From positions 7,577,176 through 7,641,175 of the forward strand of contig NW_024037056.1 in the NCBI RefSeq assembly GCF_015706575.1: a DNA stretch of 64,000 bases. Direction: 5' to 3'. The notes under the pieces are model-generated. The model saw nothing but the letters and a program-made list of their open reading frames with translations. It ran no database searches and was not told where the DNA came from. The position numbers and the translations under genes are program-made. The DNA comes from Patiria miniata (Eukaryota > Echinodermata > Asteroidea > Valvatida > Asterinidae). Positions 22,415 to 34,960 of this stretch are shown in pieces. How positions within the stretch are numbered: the first letter of the stretch is position 1; each line of letters opens with the position of its first letter.

Positions 22415-25400
22415 CTACTTTGAAGACAGTAGTCTCATCTCCTGATCATTCGAGTTGTCCTCCGAAGAAAAAGCCTCGCGTGGTTCCCGCCTCCTACAAG
22501 GTAAATACAAATCAGAATGTACAAGTTTTTAAGAGGAGCCAGATTTACCTTTTGCTTGTATAATGTTCAAGATTGCAAATTTCACTTAATGAAAAGACTT
22601 TTTAACTTACAATTGTCCAGAGTAATGTCAGTGGATATTACATTTTGAGTGAGAAAACTCGTGACTCAAATGTGTACGTTGCAGACAAATCTCAAGTCTG
22701 TGTCCAATATGAATATTCTTTCGGAAACGCACAGAATTGTGGGTTAGTCAAACTGAAGTGTCACGTGCGGAAATGAACGCTGTGTCATATGAAAATTAGA
22801 CTCCAATGAAAATCGGTTTCCTTTTATACCCACTGGTTAAACCCCGCGTGTACGTGTGCACAATAAGCACTGGCTGTTGCAAGAATAAGTCTTGCATGAA
22901 TGCAGGAAAGTCTTGCACTGAAGAAATCGATTAAAACGATCCCTGTCAGACCTTAAAAAGGCGACGCCGAAAAATGTGACTCCGAAAAATGCGACGCCGG
23001 TGGCACATAATATGGCAAAAACATGTTGGCCAATTGTCGAGAAAAACAGACAAATCAGACCAACCGATCCGACCATCAAGTATTAAGTAATATGTAGAAG
23101 CTTCTGTCAGAGCTTATATCATAAAAGAGTCTTAAATTCACACTTCACCGGCTTAAATGACCTTTGTTTGAGGAAGTCATACGTTGTTTCCAATCACGGT
23201 GGTCCATTCTGACCTCGTTCTCCATAAATTGTCTCATGAGGGCGCTATCAGCCGCTATATACCGTCATTATTCGTTCGGCTTGTGCTTGTGGATAAAGGT
23301 ATGCAAGATTTCAAGTCTGTGTTTATATTGACAAATACAATCGACTGCCGTTATAACGAGCTCGGTCATAACGATATCCCGACTGTAACGAACACATTCT
23401 CCCAGTCCCGATCAATGTGTGTATATAACTATTGGGACATATTTGGTTATTACGTGCACGGACATAACGAGACTTCGACTGTTACGACGATTTTGGCCGA
23501 CCCAATGCGAGGAAAAGCATTGTTCTCAACCCATTTACAACGACAGCTTTTCAGAACTACGGGCATTATATTGCAGCTTGTCAACGACAGACCTTTTGTC
23601 CCAAAACGGGTATATGCTCCCGTCTTCCAATTCAAGCAACACACTTCAGCTTCACCCATCAATGTACCTTTGTAAAGACTTCCACACAGCGTTATTTTCA
23701 TCTCGCCGATCTGTATAAATAAATTCAATAGAACTGTGATAATCGCCGCAGTGGACGGCTGGTCTAGTCGCTAATCCCCCGCTGCGGTTTCCCTTAGCAG
23801 GACCAGGGTTTGAAGTTTGCTTACGACTGCGGTACCACGTTTCTAGATTATTAAAAACGGAAAATAGGGGCGCTCAGGAGATAAGTGTTGACATTGTAAG
23901 GACTAACCTATATAGTACTGCCTCCTTTTACGTTCTCAGTGTTTATGTGCAACCTACCCTTTTCCGCATCGAAACTCCCAGATGCCAAAAAGACACGTGA
24001 TGATCAAAACAGCGAAAGAGGTACAAGCGATGGTCATAATCGAATAGCCGAACCCGTAATACTCTGTGATGACGCCCCCTAGCAACGGGCCCGTCAATGA
24101 GCTAATCGGATAAATCAAAATGTATTTGTGTCCATTTCTGGTGGTCATTCAAGAGATATACACTATCTTTAGTATGAAAGAAATTACTGTATTTGTGGGA
24201 TGATACACATATTAAAGGGAAAATACAACATTTGCAAACATCAAAAAATAAAACTACCAAATCAATTTGAAATACCTTGCTGGACTGTTAGTGAATGACA
24301 GTGTAAAGCATCCTGTAAAATCATGGCACCTGGTATACTGTCATTTTCAAGAAAAGTATTTAAAGGTATTTTTGTATCAATTTCCAACGCTGGTCGGCCG
24401 ACCAGCGTTGGAAAAGACTGGCTTTATTTTCAAATACTGGCCCCAATTGACAATTGCACTTGTTTGCAATCGATTACACACCTATGAACGGGTACAAGCC
24501 AGCTAGACTGGTTCCCTGACCTTACAGTTCCCCAATGTATGTAAACTGCTCTGTTTCTTCTTATATGGAGTTAGGGAACCAGACTACGGGAAATTGATTG
24601 TTTTTCTTGGTTTTTATAGTATTTTCGGACCCAAAACCTCAAAAAAGTCAGTGTAACTATATTTTCTATATATTTCCAACCCCCCAATTCCATCCTTTTC
24701 TGAAAATTACTGCAAAAGCAAATGATGTATATTCCCTTTAAAGGCCAATGGAAAAAGTATGTAACCAAATTATTGTATCAACTGTTCCTTTTTCTCATGT
24801 TTTGTTAAGTTTACTTATACAGGTACTATGTAACTATGTTGGCAGCATGAAGAAGGAGGAGAAGGAGCATGTGGAGAACATGGTCGTATCTAAATAAAAA
24901 AAATCTTTAGCAAAATGCATTCGGTGCACGAACTGTAGGTGGCACTATTTGGCCAAGTTGCAAAGGAAGTACACACTGCGCAAGCGGGATTTTTTGGCTC
25001 AAACTTTCGGCCAAACCGAGGCTGTGTAAGCTTTCACCATTGATTTACACTGGCGACTTTTCCCCCTTGCTTGGTAAATCCTTATCAGAAAAAAAAGAGA
25101 GCACGAGGACCTCGCTTTCAGCAAACAGCGCCACCAACGGTGGCTTATTGACCCTCTTACCCGAGTGCGTACGCACTGTTCCAAAGGCCAGATATAACAG
25201 CAGTCAATCCTAATCCACTCGGTATGCCATACCACCTGTAGGATTGAGGTTATACATTGTATTAATCCAATCAATTGAAAACTTCTGTTTTCACAAGTAC
25301 AATAGTGTAACTTCTGTACAAGCTTTACTGAGCTACTTGGACTTGTTATTCATCCTGTTGATTTTTTTAAACAAAAAACAGCAGCCTATTACATATATAC

Positions 25401-28400
25401 ATTAAACACAAAGTGAGCAAAAAAAAGGCATTCCATATCTCTGAATTAAATATGCATATCATATGCATATCACTCTGAACGAGTGCATCATTTTTTTGAC
25501 CAAGTCCAATTTGGTTTTAAGGACATTTAAACACTGATGGCTGTTATTTCTGTTTTTGTTTTTGCTTTTTTTTTTAGAATGTTTTTTTTTCAGCAGTTTT
25601 CTGTGCTTCAGTTATGTAGCAATAATGTGTTATTATAAACGGCTACAAGAGTTAAAAACAAACAGTGTAGTAATTGCACTTACTCTGCAGAACGTAACAT
25701 GTCTACGAACGTTGGAGTAGCCAACATGGAAAACGTTGCGGCTGCGATGGGTATGGTAACGCCAGGAAGTACCCCAGTCCTGTAGGAGATACGTTTCAGG
25801 TGTGTAAACGTTTTCCGAGCTGTTCCGACTGATAATTATACAGGAACGTTCGCAAATGTGTTAAAACAGGAACGTTACTTAACGATCTGAAAACTCTTCC
25901 GCGTTTTGTGACTAACGTGTTTTGTTCGTAAAGGAAATAACTTTTTTTGGTTCATACTGCTGAAAACACCGAGTTTTCCCATATAAGAACGTTTGCTATA
26001 ACGCACCAGTTCTGGACGGAACGCTGCGTGAGGCGTTTCGAGGTGTTCCTAACATTAACCGATTTTTGAAGGGTAAACTTACACAGGCAAGTGCAAAATC
26101 TGTGGTAGCCCTAACAGCAGAAACAGTCCCCCGCTGCTGGATGCACCTACTACAATCAGTGTTCTAGCGCATTTCTGACATGAGGAAATCAAAATTTTCA
26201 AATTAATTAACACAAAAAGTCCCAGTTTTAATATTGAGCTTTTTCTTATAATTGTTATTATTATTATCAGTATGAAGTTATATCCTTCAAATTAGGTTTT
26301 TGCCCTTCACCACTTATAATAGTTTATGCGGTACCTGCTGCTATGTACAACAGATCCAAACCAGCCAACCGATCCAGTTAGCTCGGTGGTCGAGTGGTAA
26401 GACATCTGCACTAGAAAGCAGGAGGTCGTGGGTTCGAGTCCCACCCGAGTCATTTTTTTCCAACTCTCACTGGGAGGTAACACACTGAATATACAGTGTT
26501 TAAACGTCGGTGAAGGGCAAAAACCTAATTTGATTGATATCACCCCAACGCAAAATTCCATCTAATTATAATAAGTTACATCCTGCTACAAAATAATCTC
26601 GAACATTTTGTGTCAAATTCGGAGCGATGCATTGTCTTTCCATTGTCATTGAAAGTAACGTCTTAGCACACACACACAAGCCCTGCCGATTAACGTTTGC
26701 TCTTACCTTTGCGTCCGCAATGGCACCCCAGATCACTGAGAATAAGCCGTAGCCCAAACCCAAGCTAACAAAGAGCAGACTTATCGCCATCACACTAAAG
26801 TTAAGCTATCAAGAAGAAAGTGTTAATCAAATAAAATGTGTATAGAAAAAAATATCTTCAAAAGTATTTTACGGGAAACTTTCGAGTAGGGATGGACTCT
26901 TCCTGCCTGTTAATCAAACAGTGCGCATTGACCAATTCGATCACGACTTTTGTGGTCACGTGACAACATAAGCGCGGTTAAACTCGGTAACAAGGACAGA
27001 CAATTTACACACACCGAAGGTGATATCATCAAAACTCTGAATGGCCCATTTTAACGTTGCCACTTAAACAGACCTTGCATATCTTAATTAAAAAAAAGGT
27101 TATTTGAAAAAAATGTCAATTTTGTCTCCATTACCTCGTCCAGAAAAATTGCCAGAGTTGGCTGCAGGGACGCGTAGGCTGCAAAGCCAACAAAGTTGGC
27201 GAATAAAGCAATCCAGACGGCAGGTATGCTGAGCACTCGGCTCACAGAACCAGACTCCTCAGCCTCGTTCCCTGATCAGAAATGGTAAATAACATTGCAC
27301 GGAGTCGGCAGGGAACAACAACCTGAATCTGGCGCCCAATTTGGTCTGGTACCCCCATGTACGATTAATGCAAATACAAATTTGGTGCTTTACGTGTTTT
27401 ATTTAATCACTGATGTCCGGGGTTATAATCTGATGCTAACTGCAGCTTAACATTGATTGGTCATTTTTTTCAGCCAATGAGGGCGCTGTCTTCCCATTAG
27501 GGCGGTAAAACAACAGACGTGAATCCAAGATTGCTTGAGGTAAGTTTACACGGATTCGGGAATTGCATCTTCGCCCACGAGTTTGGCACCATTTTGTACC
27601 TCATATTTTATAGATCGTCAGTTGCAGCGCATCTATTGAGGTGTGTGGTTTTGTTCAACAGGGACACTACGCTTGAGTAAACCAAAACCTCAAAGATGGC
27701 CACTGAATGCAATCGCTCTATCAGCCTTTTTTAATATCCACATTTTATTGGTTTTAAAGATTCAAACCTTGATTAGGCATCAAGAAGAAATTGACGACAA
27801 CGGTCGACAGAACGATACCACCAAGGACGAAGAAAGGAATTCTAAATCCTGCAGCCTGGTAAGACAAATCAACAAAACCATTACACATGTGTTCATTGGG
27901 GTGTTTGTTTGTTTGTTTGTTTGTTTGTTTGTTTGTTTGTTTGTTTGTTTGTTTGTTTGTTTGTTTGTTTGTTTTTGTTTGTTGACTCTGTATGCAAACA
28001 ACAGAGGGCGCCTCACTCCCCTCACCGTATGTTGAGCAAGTTAGGACTCTGGGAAGACGTCGTTTTCTTGGTACAATAACACAATATCACATTTAATAAA
28101 AAGGTCAAGCACTTTGGCAACTTTACTTCAATCTAAAAATTTGTTCTTGGTTTCATCCAAGGCAAAAATAATGTCACGTGCAGTTCTTTTAACGTGCAGC
28201 TTCTTTCAATTGACTGGAAATTTTAGGAGGTGGTATTTGTCTCTTCACTATTTTTTTATTATTTTTTTTGTACAGAAAACAACTGCACTCATTGCGTTAA
28301 CTCATTAACTCCGATTGCAATTTTTCCATACTTACGTGATACAGCAAGCCGCCTACTGCTGGCCCAATTGCAAAAGAACAGCCGACAGTCGTCTCAACCA

Positions 28401-31400
28401 GACTCTGTTGATTTAAGAAGGGGGCACCAATGTAAAAAGATAAGTTTACCTGAAGCTAAACAGGTGCTCTGAAGTGTAAACTCGCGTCCAGTGATTTGTG
28501 CTTTATTAATCAACTATAAGCATGCGCGGATCGCGTGCGAATGATTTACTCCAATCTAAAAGTCGTCACTTTTCTGCCGGAATACAAGTTTACGTTTGCC
28601 TCTTGCAGGACAGAATATTTCAATACACATACCTAAGACAGTTTATCCATTCCTATTGTTCGAGAGCCCGTCACATGGCCGATTTTAAACGTTTGATAAG
28701 GACTGGCTGGCTGGTCTTCAACACTTTTTCCAGTGTCACATGGAATTTGGACTCCTATGAAATCTGGTGCCTTTTGCCGTTTTATTGATTCAACGTTCAC
28801 AATCCTCACGTAGGCATGCGCAATACCACCAGTGAGTCAGTATTTCATAGTACTCAATGCACAATTACTTGCACAGCTGCGTTCTGCGCCAAATCGCGCG
28901 CTACGCGCGACCTGCTCGCCAAACTCCATATAAGGAGGTTTTTTTTCTACGACTTGCGAGACTTGACACACCATAATACAGTAAAAGGGGTGTCCGAAAA
29001 ACATGAAGTTAAAATGTTGAACAAAATCGTTGGACATTTATAATTTTGGACTTGTTTTGACTTTTGGACCGAAACGTTTTGATTTGTTGACCGATGCTGA
29101 AAATTACCGTAGACTTCGGCTCGGGTATAAATTATCAGCATCCAGAAACGAATTGGTCTTAAAAAATAGTGTAAAAACGGCCAGGCATACTCATAAATGC
29201 ACGCATTATTTCCTTTAATTAGTATGGTGGTCATCTTTCGGGTCATTGTGATCTGGAAAAGTGTCATTTTGACCCGGGAAACATGTCGTTTTTACCCGGA
29301 AAAGTATCAGGTCAAAATATGACTGGGATTCCGGGTCAAATCGGACGCGGGACCTTTCAAATGTAATATAATTGCCCATGAAATTAACTTTTTATACCAC
29401 AGCCTTGCCAACATCGTCTGGGAATACAGAAGCTACGATGGCCGCTGATGCCGTCAGCACAGCAGCCGAGCCGAGCCCCTCTAAAATGCGAATGGCGAAA
29501 CTGAACCCAGTGAAAGTAGCGATTGTGGGCATGTCGATAATAAACCTGTGTTAAAGCATAGGACAGAAAACGGTTAGTGCTCCTCCAGTTGTCAAAAGTT
29601 AAACTGTAGCCTAATGGGCCTTATTGAATTGAAAGTGAGGTAAAATCGTTGGAACTTGGGCAGAGAATTGAGAGCAGGAACATTACTAAATAATCCAAGT
29701 CTGCTTAACCATGCGAGCTGCGAAGCGTAAAGACTTACGCCGCGTAACTGAGGTGCTCACGCGTGAGGCAGTTTTTATTTCGCGTATAAAATACTATTTT
29801 GTGGACACAATCCTTTCTCTAATGGTCTAAATATTATGAATGCAGGTCCTCCGAACCCACACAAGATTGAATCCCCTCCAGTAGGTCACTCACAGACATT
29901 GTGGCTGCACAGTCATGTACATAATTATACACTGCATGCACTGTGACCATTACATTGACTTGACCATTACATGTTGGATCGACCATTACATGTTGGATCC
30001 CCCAAAAAAGACGGACATGAAACCGTCGGGACAGCCTTTCTGTGGCTCTAGACAGCTGTCACTGGGCCAGCAGTAGAGGATGATTGATGACATTGTTGTG
30101 ACGGCGGTATGTAAAGCACAGATAATTTTTTTGTGCACAAGTGAATGGGCTTTGGCTGGAGGCCCAACTTCCCCAGGGGCGGCTGACCCCCAAGTGAACT
30201 CCTACAAGAAAAGCGACCATACCATCTCAAACCACAAGGTTCACTTTAGAAATACAATGTACATGTAGTTTCAAGGGAATTGGGTGATAGCTTCATAAAA
30301 AAAAAGTTAAGAAAAAAAAAAGTGCCTAGCGCGTAAGCCCCTGCGCAGCCCGCAGGGTTAAACGAATAATTTACACTTCGTAATTTTACATATTCCCTAA
30401 TGTTTTAAACAAGATTTAAAAAAAAAATGAAAGTAAAATAAGGATGCATTAATAGTCTGGCGCCACCCCATTCAGCAGTTAACAATTCATGAAATACACT
30501 TAGGGAACATGACAAAAATGGCTACCTCGTGAATACGGTCCATGAAGCAAAAAAAAAGAGGAGAGAACATGAAGAGATTGATGCTCACCCGAACAGAATG
30601 TTACAACCTCCCGTGAAAAATGAACCGGCGAGAAACACGAAACGGGCACCAACGATTGGTATCTAAGAAGCATATACATGTACATGTAATGTTAAAGTCA
30701 ATGACTATTAGCAAAAAAAGGAAAATGAGCCGGTAGAGGGCGCTAACAACCAAATAGCGCCATCTTTTGGCGAGTAGAGAACAGAGTTTTTGAAAGAAAT
30801 GGTCGGTTTTATTTTTGTTCCTATAGACCTTTCTACGCTTGGTTGGCAAAATTACGGGATGCAAAACTACGAAAGGTACAACACTGCAAAAACGAAGAAG
30901 AATTTTACAGAAAACCCAATTATTACTAGATTGTTAGAAATACAACATTGTCAACAAAGCGTCAACACAATTCCTACACATTCTTTTTTTACTGTGTATT
31001 GATGGCATTATGGGGACTTTTTTGTATTATGTTGCCAACCACGGCTTCAATTAATGCGCTTGTGACAGCCAATATAAAATGGCGCCAATATTTACAAACA
31101 AAAGAAAGGTCTACTGTTAGCCCACATTCCTCATTCAAAGATGTTGTAGATTAAACACGAGATATTTTGCGTTCCCCTAAATAATGTCTTATTGAATTTT
31201 TAGACCAAACAGGGACTTACCATTTTGCCTATTAGGAGCGATCCTATGCCGTATGACAAGGAAAATACGCTGAACACCATCCCAATAACTGTCTGTGATA
31301 TTCCCCTTTTCTTTGCCTGTTGCAAAGTGACAGGAAAACCATTTGATATAATGAATCCCTAAAAAGCGGATTTCATCCTTCAATCAACTACATGTATCTA

Positions 31401-33259
31401 AAAAAAATGTGTTATTGAAGCTTGCAGATTTTAACAGCAGTATGGAGGAATAAGCCATTTGCGAGTTAAATTTGAATAAAATCTGGTACGCTGAAGTCAA
31501 ATGGTTTCCATATTTCAGTTTTCATTCAACCAGACCTTTGAAATAGGAAAAGTAAAAAAAAAACATTACATTTTCGGGAATTTCTGGCCGTAATGGCCCT
31601 TTAAATCGAGCGCAGTCGTACGTGCACGATAAGCGCCGGAGGAAGTAATCGAACGCCGGTGTCATTATGATAATCTGACTCAAATCAAAATCGGACTCCT
31701 TTTCCTTATTATTGGTTAATCGCTCGCACACGACAGGTCAGTCTAACATGATCCTAAAAATATCGTGTTATCCTACTTACGCAAGCGCAATACTACCATA
31801 TTAGCAACCATCATACTACCAATTAGTAACCGGGACTAGATTGTAACAGGGTACTCGTCTGTTGTTTAAAGCTATAGACCATCATTTGTAATTAGTGCTT
31901 TTTGTTCGTTTGAAGCAACAAAAGTGTTCAAAATCTAATGAAGGATACTAAACAACTTAGTTGATGAAGTTTCAGCTCAGCTTCAGCTTTATATTCCGAG
32001 AAAAACAGCATTCTAGGATCTCAATTTGAAATCAAAAGTTGCTAAATCATGTTTCGAATTGTTTTTAATTGCAGCTTTACGCGATGTCACGCACTGATCC
32101 GACGAATTATAGCAACCGCGCGCGCCTGTGTGTCGTTCCAATGCTTGTGCGCGCTGCGCCGAATAACAAAACGAACTGCTGATTTAAATTTTCCTACGGT
32201 GCTTCTTAAGACGCACCGTTGGAAATGCCTTCTTTCGTTGATTTCTTCAAAATGAGAGCTTGCCAGAAAGGATAATTTCACAGGGAGTTTAGTCCCCTTA
32301 CTATCTTTCAACCAGTATGTTTTTCAACAATAATTACGCCAGTTACTTTTTTGGATAGCTGCAAATGATCGACTCGGGCTTTAATGTCCTTGGTCGTAAA
32401 TGATACATGTGCATCCATTCACTCATTTCAATAATGGGGCTTGCACGATACATTGATTTAAACAAAATTAGAGGATCCTAATAACGGCCGATCCTTTTAG
32501 CAAAGGGCGGAACCAGGGAGGGGGGGACAACGGGGGACATGCCCCCCCCCCCAAAAAAAATGTTGGTACACCGTACCAACATCTTTTCCGTTTAAAAAAA
32601 ATTGTGGTAAGAAATTGACTCAGATCGCACGACAGAGCTTCTAGAATCTAAAAAAAAAAAAAAAGTTGGGCCTCTTGAGGGGGACCCGAACCTCACACCG
32701 TAATTGTTGTGTACCCACTTTTTATGGGGACCAACATTTTTTTGCCCCCCCCCCAAAAAAAAAAAAAAAAAAAAAAAAATATGTGTTCTGGATCCGCTCT
32801 TGTTCTTGCTTGACATAAGCAATTGTAAACAGTTAGCATTTGGCTAACTAAAAACAATACAACTTACAAAAGTATTTTTGGTTGGGGAAGGAAGAGGGGC
32901 ATTATCAGTATTTTGGTGGGGGACCTGGGGGCACGGCCAATTTATTGGGCCCCGTGCCCCCCCCCCCCCCCCCCCCCCCCCGTGGCTACGCGGGTTGAAC
33001 TTACCTCAATAGGGTAGAACACCGTGATGACCGAGAAAGCCATCATGTTAGTAAGCGCGGCCAAAATGGTGCCCACAATGGTGGCTATCTGGTGGGATGT
33101 AAACCTGCTCTTCGCTGGTTGCTGGTCACCGTCGGCATCAACCGCTTCCTCTGGAGTTGCCAAACCTCTGGGCGGAGTCTCCATTGGAGAAGGCACCTGA
33201 CTATTTGCATCTTTCTGCGTACCCTCCATGTTGCCGTTTTCGTGTGTTTGAAGCTCCAT
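22415..33259 (-). CDS. SLC18B1: Vesicular amine/polyamine transporter, SLC18B1-like (13 exons, complete)
   Basis: Coding exons are 33259-33005, 31316-31221, 30662-30589, 29545-29398, 28404-28336, 27855-27768, 27271-27135, 26805-26707, 26174-26083, 25779-25684, 25235-25161, 24101-23958 and 22493-22415. All have GT-AG borders and matching phases. They total 1,452 nt, or 483 residues; human SLC18B1 is of similar size. The start ATG is in a GCCATGG context. The N-terminus is hydrophilic, followed by the first membrane span (IATIVGTILAALTNMMAFSV). Signature segments follow in family order: AKKRGISQTVIGMVFSVFS, GARFVFLAGSFFTGGCNILF, SFAIGPAVGGLLYH, RIPFFVLGGIVL, ASLQPTLAIFLDE, LGYGLFSVIWGAIAD and TGPLLGGVITEYYGFGYS. 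The tail has a dileucine sorting-type motif (QEMRLLSS), as expected for a vesicle protein. This is a major facilitator superfamily H+ antiporter, with polyamine transport inferred from SLC18B1. Introns hold two TTAA MITEs, a tRNA-like element and a GTTT microsatellite. Confidence 0.88.
23330..23500 (+). mobile_element. Tigger/pogo-related fragment (possible)
   Basis: CGACTGCCGTTATAACGAG and repeated GTTATNACGA words resemble the terminal sequence of the small element at 45,279-45,403 (CAGTCGACTCTCGTTATAAC). No matching inverted end was found. The 163-codon frame covering it looks like a translated repeat. Confidence 0.4.
24212..24741. mobile_element. TTAA element family P, copy 2 (inverted relative to copy 1)
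   Basis: It is flanked by TTAA at 24,212 and 24,738 and aligns along its length with 17,611-18,134 in reverse orientation. It carries a perfect 34-bp palindrome at 24,381-24,414. It lies in the SLC18B1-like intron between exons 11 and 12. Confidence 0.8.
26283..26538. mobile_element. ~255-bp inverted-repeat element enclosing a tRNA-like gene
   Basis: A perfect 23-bp inverted repeat (26,289-26,311 and 26,509-26,531, outer words AAATTAGG and CCTAATTT) encloses a tRNA-like sequence. Imperfect pairing extends a few bases outward. The element is intronic in the SLC18B1-like gene. The combination is unusual: classical tRNA-derived SINEs lack terminal inverted repeats, and most MITEs lack pol III promoters. 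Confidence 0.75.
26380..26452 (+). tRNA. tRNA-like sequence (Ser-like, probably SINE/MITE-embedded or pseudo)
   Basis: The acceptor strands AGCTCGG and CCGAGTC pair with one mismatch and one G-T. The A box TGGTCGAGTGG (26,387-26,397) and B box GGTTCGAGTCC (26,431-26,441) are both excellent, and the T arm (TGGG/CCCA) is perfect. The anticodon arm reads TCTGC-ACTAGAAA-GCAGG, an 8-nt loop containing CTAGAAA as in Ser-AGA tRNAs. There is no long variable arm. The 8-nt loop and the missing variable arm argue against a functional serine tRNA, but pol III promoter function is plausible. Confidence 0.6.
27901..27985. repeat. (GTTT)n microsatellite
   Basis: About 20 copies of GTTT start about 45 bp upstream of the exon 6 acceptor of the SLC18B1-like gene, inside the intron. 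They create long but meaningless Cys/Leu/Val frames. Confidence 0.95.
28626..29160. repeat. Dispersed repeat family A, copy 2
   Basis: It matches 18,165-18,620: CCTAAGACAGTTTANCCATTCC, the block with GAGCCCGTCAC(G/A)TGGCC, the CAGTGTCACATG-AATTT segment and CCACCAGTGAGTCAGTATTT. The first ~110 bp also match 63,886-64,000 at the window end. The CACGTGGCC core is an E-box-like palindrome in two of the three copies. The repeat lies in intron 4 of the SLC18B1-like gene. Confidence 0.7.
31866..32384. mobile_element. TTAA element family Q, copy 1
   Basis: It is bounded by TTAA (31,866 and 32,381), is 519 bp long, and matches 53,180-53,702 in inverted orientation. Its terminal repeats contain ATCATTTG about 15 bp from each end. 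A near-palindrome around CGGTGCTTCTTAAGACGCACCG lies inside and has one mismatch. It is located in intron 1 of the SLC18B1-like gene. The complementary frames seen in both copies track the repeat. Confidence 0.75.
32510..32790. repeat. G/C- and A-run repeat with inverted ends
   Basis: CCCCCCCCCCCC AAAAAAAA TGTTGGTACAC near 32,545 is mirrored by GTACCCAC...GGACCAACATTTTTTT and a C-run near 32,745. This is a small low-complexity foldback. A poly(C) run of about 25-30 bases (ending near 32,981) follows, about 24 bp past the exon 1 splice donor. Confidence 0.55.
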
Positions 33260-33299
33260 GGCCTTTCCAAAAATGTCAACATAAAACAAGAAGTGTTTA

Positions 33300-34430
33300 C
33301 CAATTTAGTGTTAGGTTCTGTCAAAGCAGTACTTCAGACTAGCGTGGTTTTAAGTCGTGGTTTTAAGTTCTGTAACGTCATCACTAGCCATTTATTTCCT
33401 TTATACAGCATGCGCAGCTGTGTAGTACTACAATCGCGGTGATGGCTTTCAGGTAGGGTAGTATTTTACGATCACATTAATTGCAGTGCGTGGTTCATTA
33501 TAATTTCTCTATCGTTTGAATTAATGAAGCGCGTCTATTTAGCATAAATAGAGAGATGCATGTATGTGTATTTTTCAATGGCAATTGAATTGAATTTATT
33601 CCAGTTTCCACTGTGACATTTACCGACATTTAGTCCAACAATTTAGCTGTTCACTCTTTCGCTGGTGTCACCTTTCATAATACCATACCGTATAATCGGC
33701 GTCATTGTATTGTATTATTTGAGTTTAACTAAATTTAATCTATTGTATTTTCTTGCGCGTTACAAACACAAATTTAACCTTTGGGCGACACAGCGTCCTA
33801 CGTTATCCCTTTGAGAGACATGTTGAATTACTGGGTGACATTCCAATGCCCTAATGTCTGAGCCCCTATGTAGAGGCAAGTTGGGGAAAAATGCTGTGCA
33901 CAAATTTATGCGAGAGTCTAACTTTTTGCCTAATATGGATTTCTATTATATTTTGCCATTAATGTTTTTCGTCCTACATAATGTTTTTTGGTTCCGTCGG
34001 TGTTAAGTCTTTTATTTAGTTTTTCGTTTTGGATAAAATTTCCGTTTTCCAAGTACAAGTGTTCATATATTTACCTTTGCCTTGACCTTATTATGAACTT
34101 GAATACAATTAATAACGAAAATGTGCATGGCGGATGATATAAAAATGATAAATTCTGCAGGTAATTCCATGTACATGAATATTAAGAAAAAATATCCGGC
34201 TTTGGCCCAATGCACTCCGTGTTTTCGATGAATATGTAAATCATTTGTAAAGCGCTCAACCGGATAAGGCTTTACGTGCAAAACTATAGTGCGGCATTTC
34301 GCCGGCGAGGGAACGGATATTTGTACCAGTGGTCCGCTGTCGGCTGCCATCGGCGGCCCGCCAGCGGTGCTACCGGTGGGCCGCTGCCGGGCGATCGCGG
34401 CTTGCGGACTGGGAATTTAAGGTTGCAGGG
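33300..34430. other. Upstream of the transporter gene; no gene seen
   Basis: This probably contains the transporter's 5' UTR and promoter. The GC-rich stretch at 34,300-34,420 is rich in CGGC/GCCG words that can pair. Nothing else could be supported. Confidence 0.5.
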
Positions 34431-34439
34431 CAGTAATTC

Positions 34440-34960
34440 GGTCCGAAATTGCCTGCGCCGGCCAAATCACGATTTGCATGCCCTCAAAATCTTAAGTATT
34501 TGAGCATGCTGAGGGCCATGAACTTGAGGGTTTGTAAAAAAAATATGGGTGGAAGCCGTGCACAGGACTGTGAACTTGTAGTTCCGTTCAATTTGGATAA
34601 ATTTTGGGCCCTTAAAGCGTTCTAATTTGCAATGGAGTGTAGGCATCTTTTTTCAACTTGGCGATGGGCTTCAGGACTATTTTCAGGGGTGATCATCTTC
34701 GGATGGAAATTTCTCCTAAAAGTCATTAGTTAACCCCCTAAAATTGAAAAGAAAATGAAAGATGATGAAATAAGCTTTAATTTGATGTGTGTTTCGATCA
34801 CCTTGGAGAGTTGTGAGTATTTTCCCCGAATTTCTGAAGTGTGAGCATTTACCATTAGGGTCTATGGAAGTTTATTTACTGGTCTGCTACCTTAAGCTAT
34901 GACGTTCAAAGCTGGTCTGCTACCTTAAGCTATGACGTTCAAAGCAAGTACTCAGAGCTG
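34440..34960. repeat. Segmental repeat S, copy 1
   Basis: It shares ordered blocks with 57,170-57,620: GGCCAAATCAC, GAGCATG-TG-GGGCCA-GAACTTGAGGGTTTG, CCTTGGAGAGTTGTGAGTATTTT and GGTCTATGG-AGT-TATTT. It contains a short direct duplication (GGTCTGCTACCTTAAGCTAT at about 34,881 and 34,914). Confidence 0.7.

Noticed and set aside
23184..23675. 163-codon plus-strand ORF
   Set aside because: It covers a GTTATAACGA transposon-like fragment inside the 3'-most transporter intron on the opposite strand; no protein family resemblance.
26380..26452. Functional tRNA-Ser (AGA)
   Set aside because: It lacks the long variable arm required for serine tRNAs and has an 8-nt anticodon loop; it is embedded in an inverted-repeat element.
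31321..31358. Earlier acceptor extending transporter exon 2 by 14 codons
   Set aside because: Open in frame, but the extra GFIISNGFPVTLQQ breaks alignment with the family, whereas the CAG|GCA acceptor at 31,316 fits it exactly.
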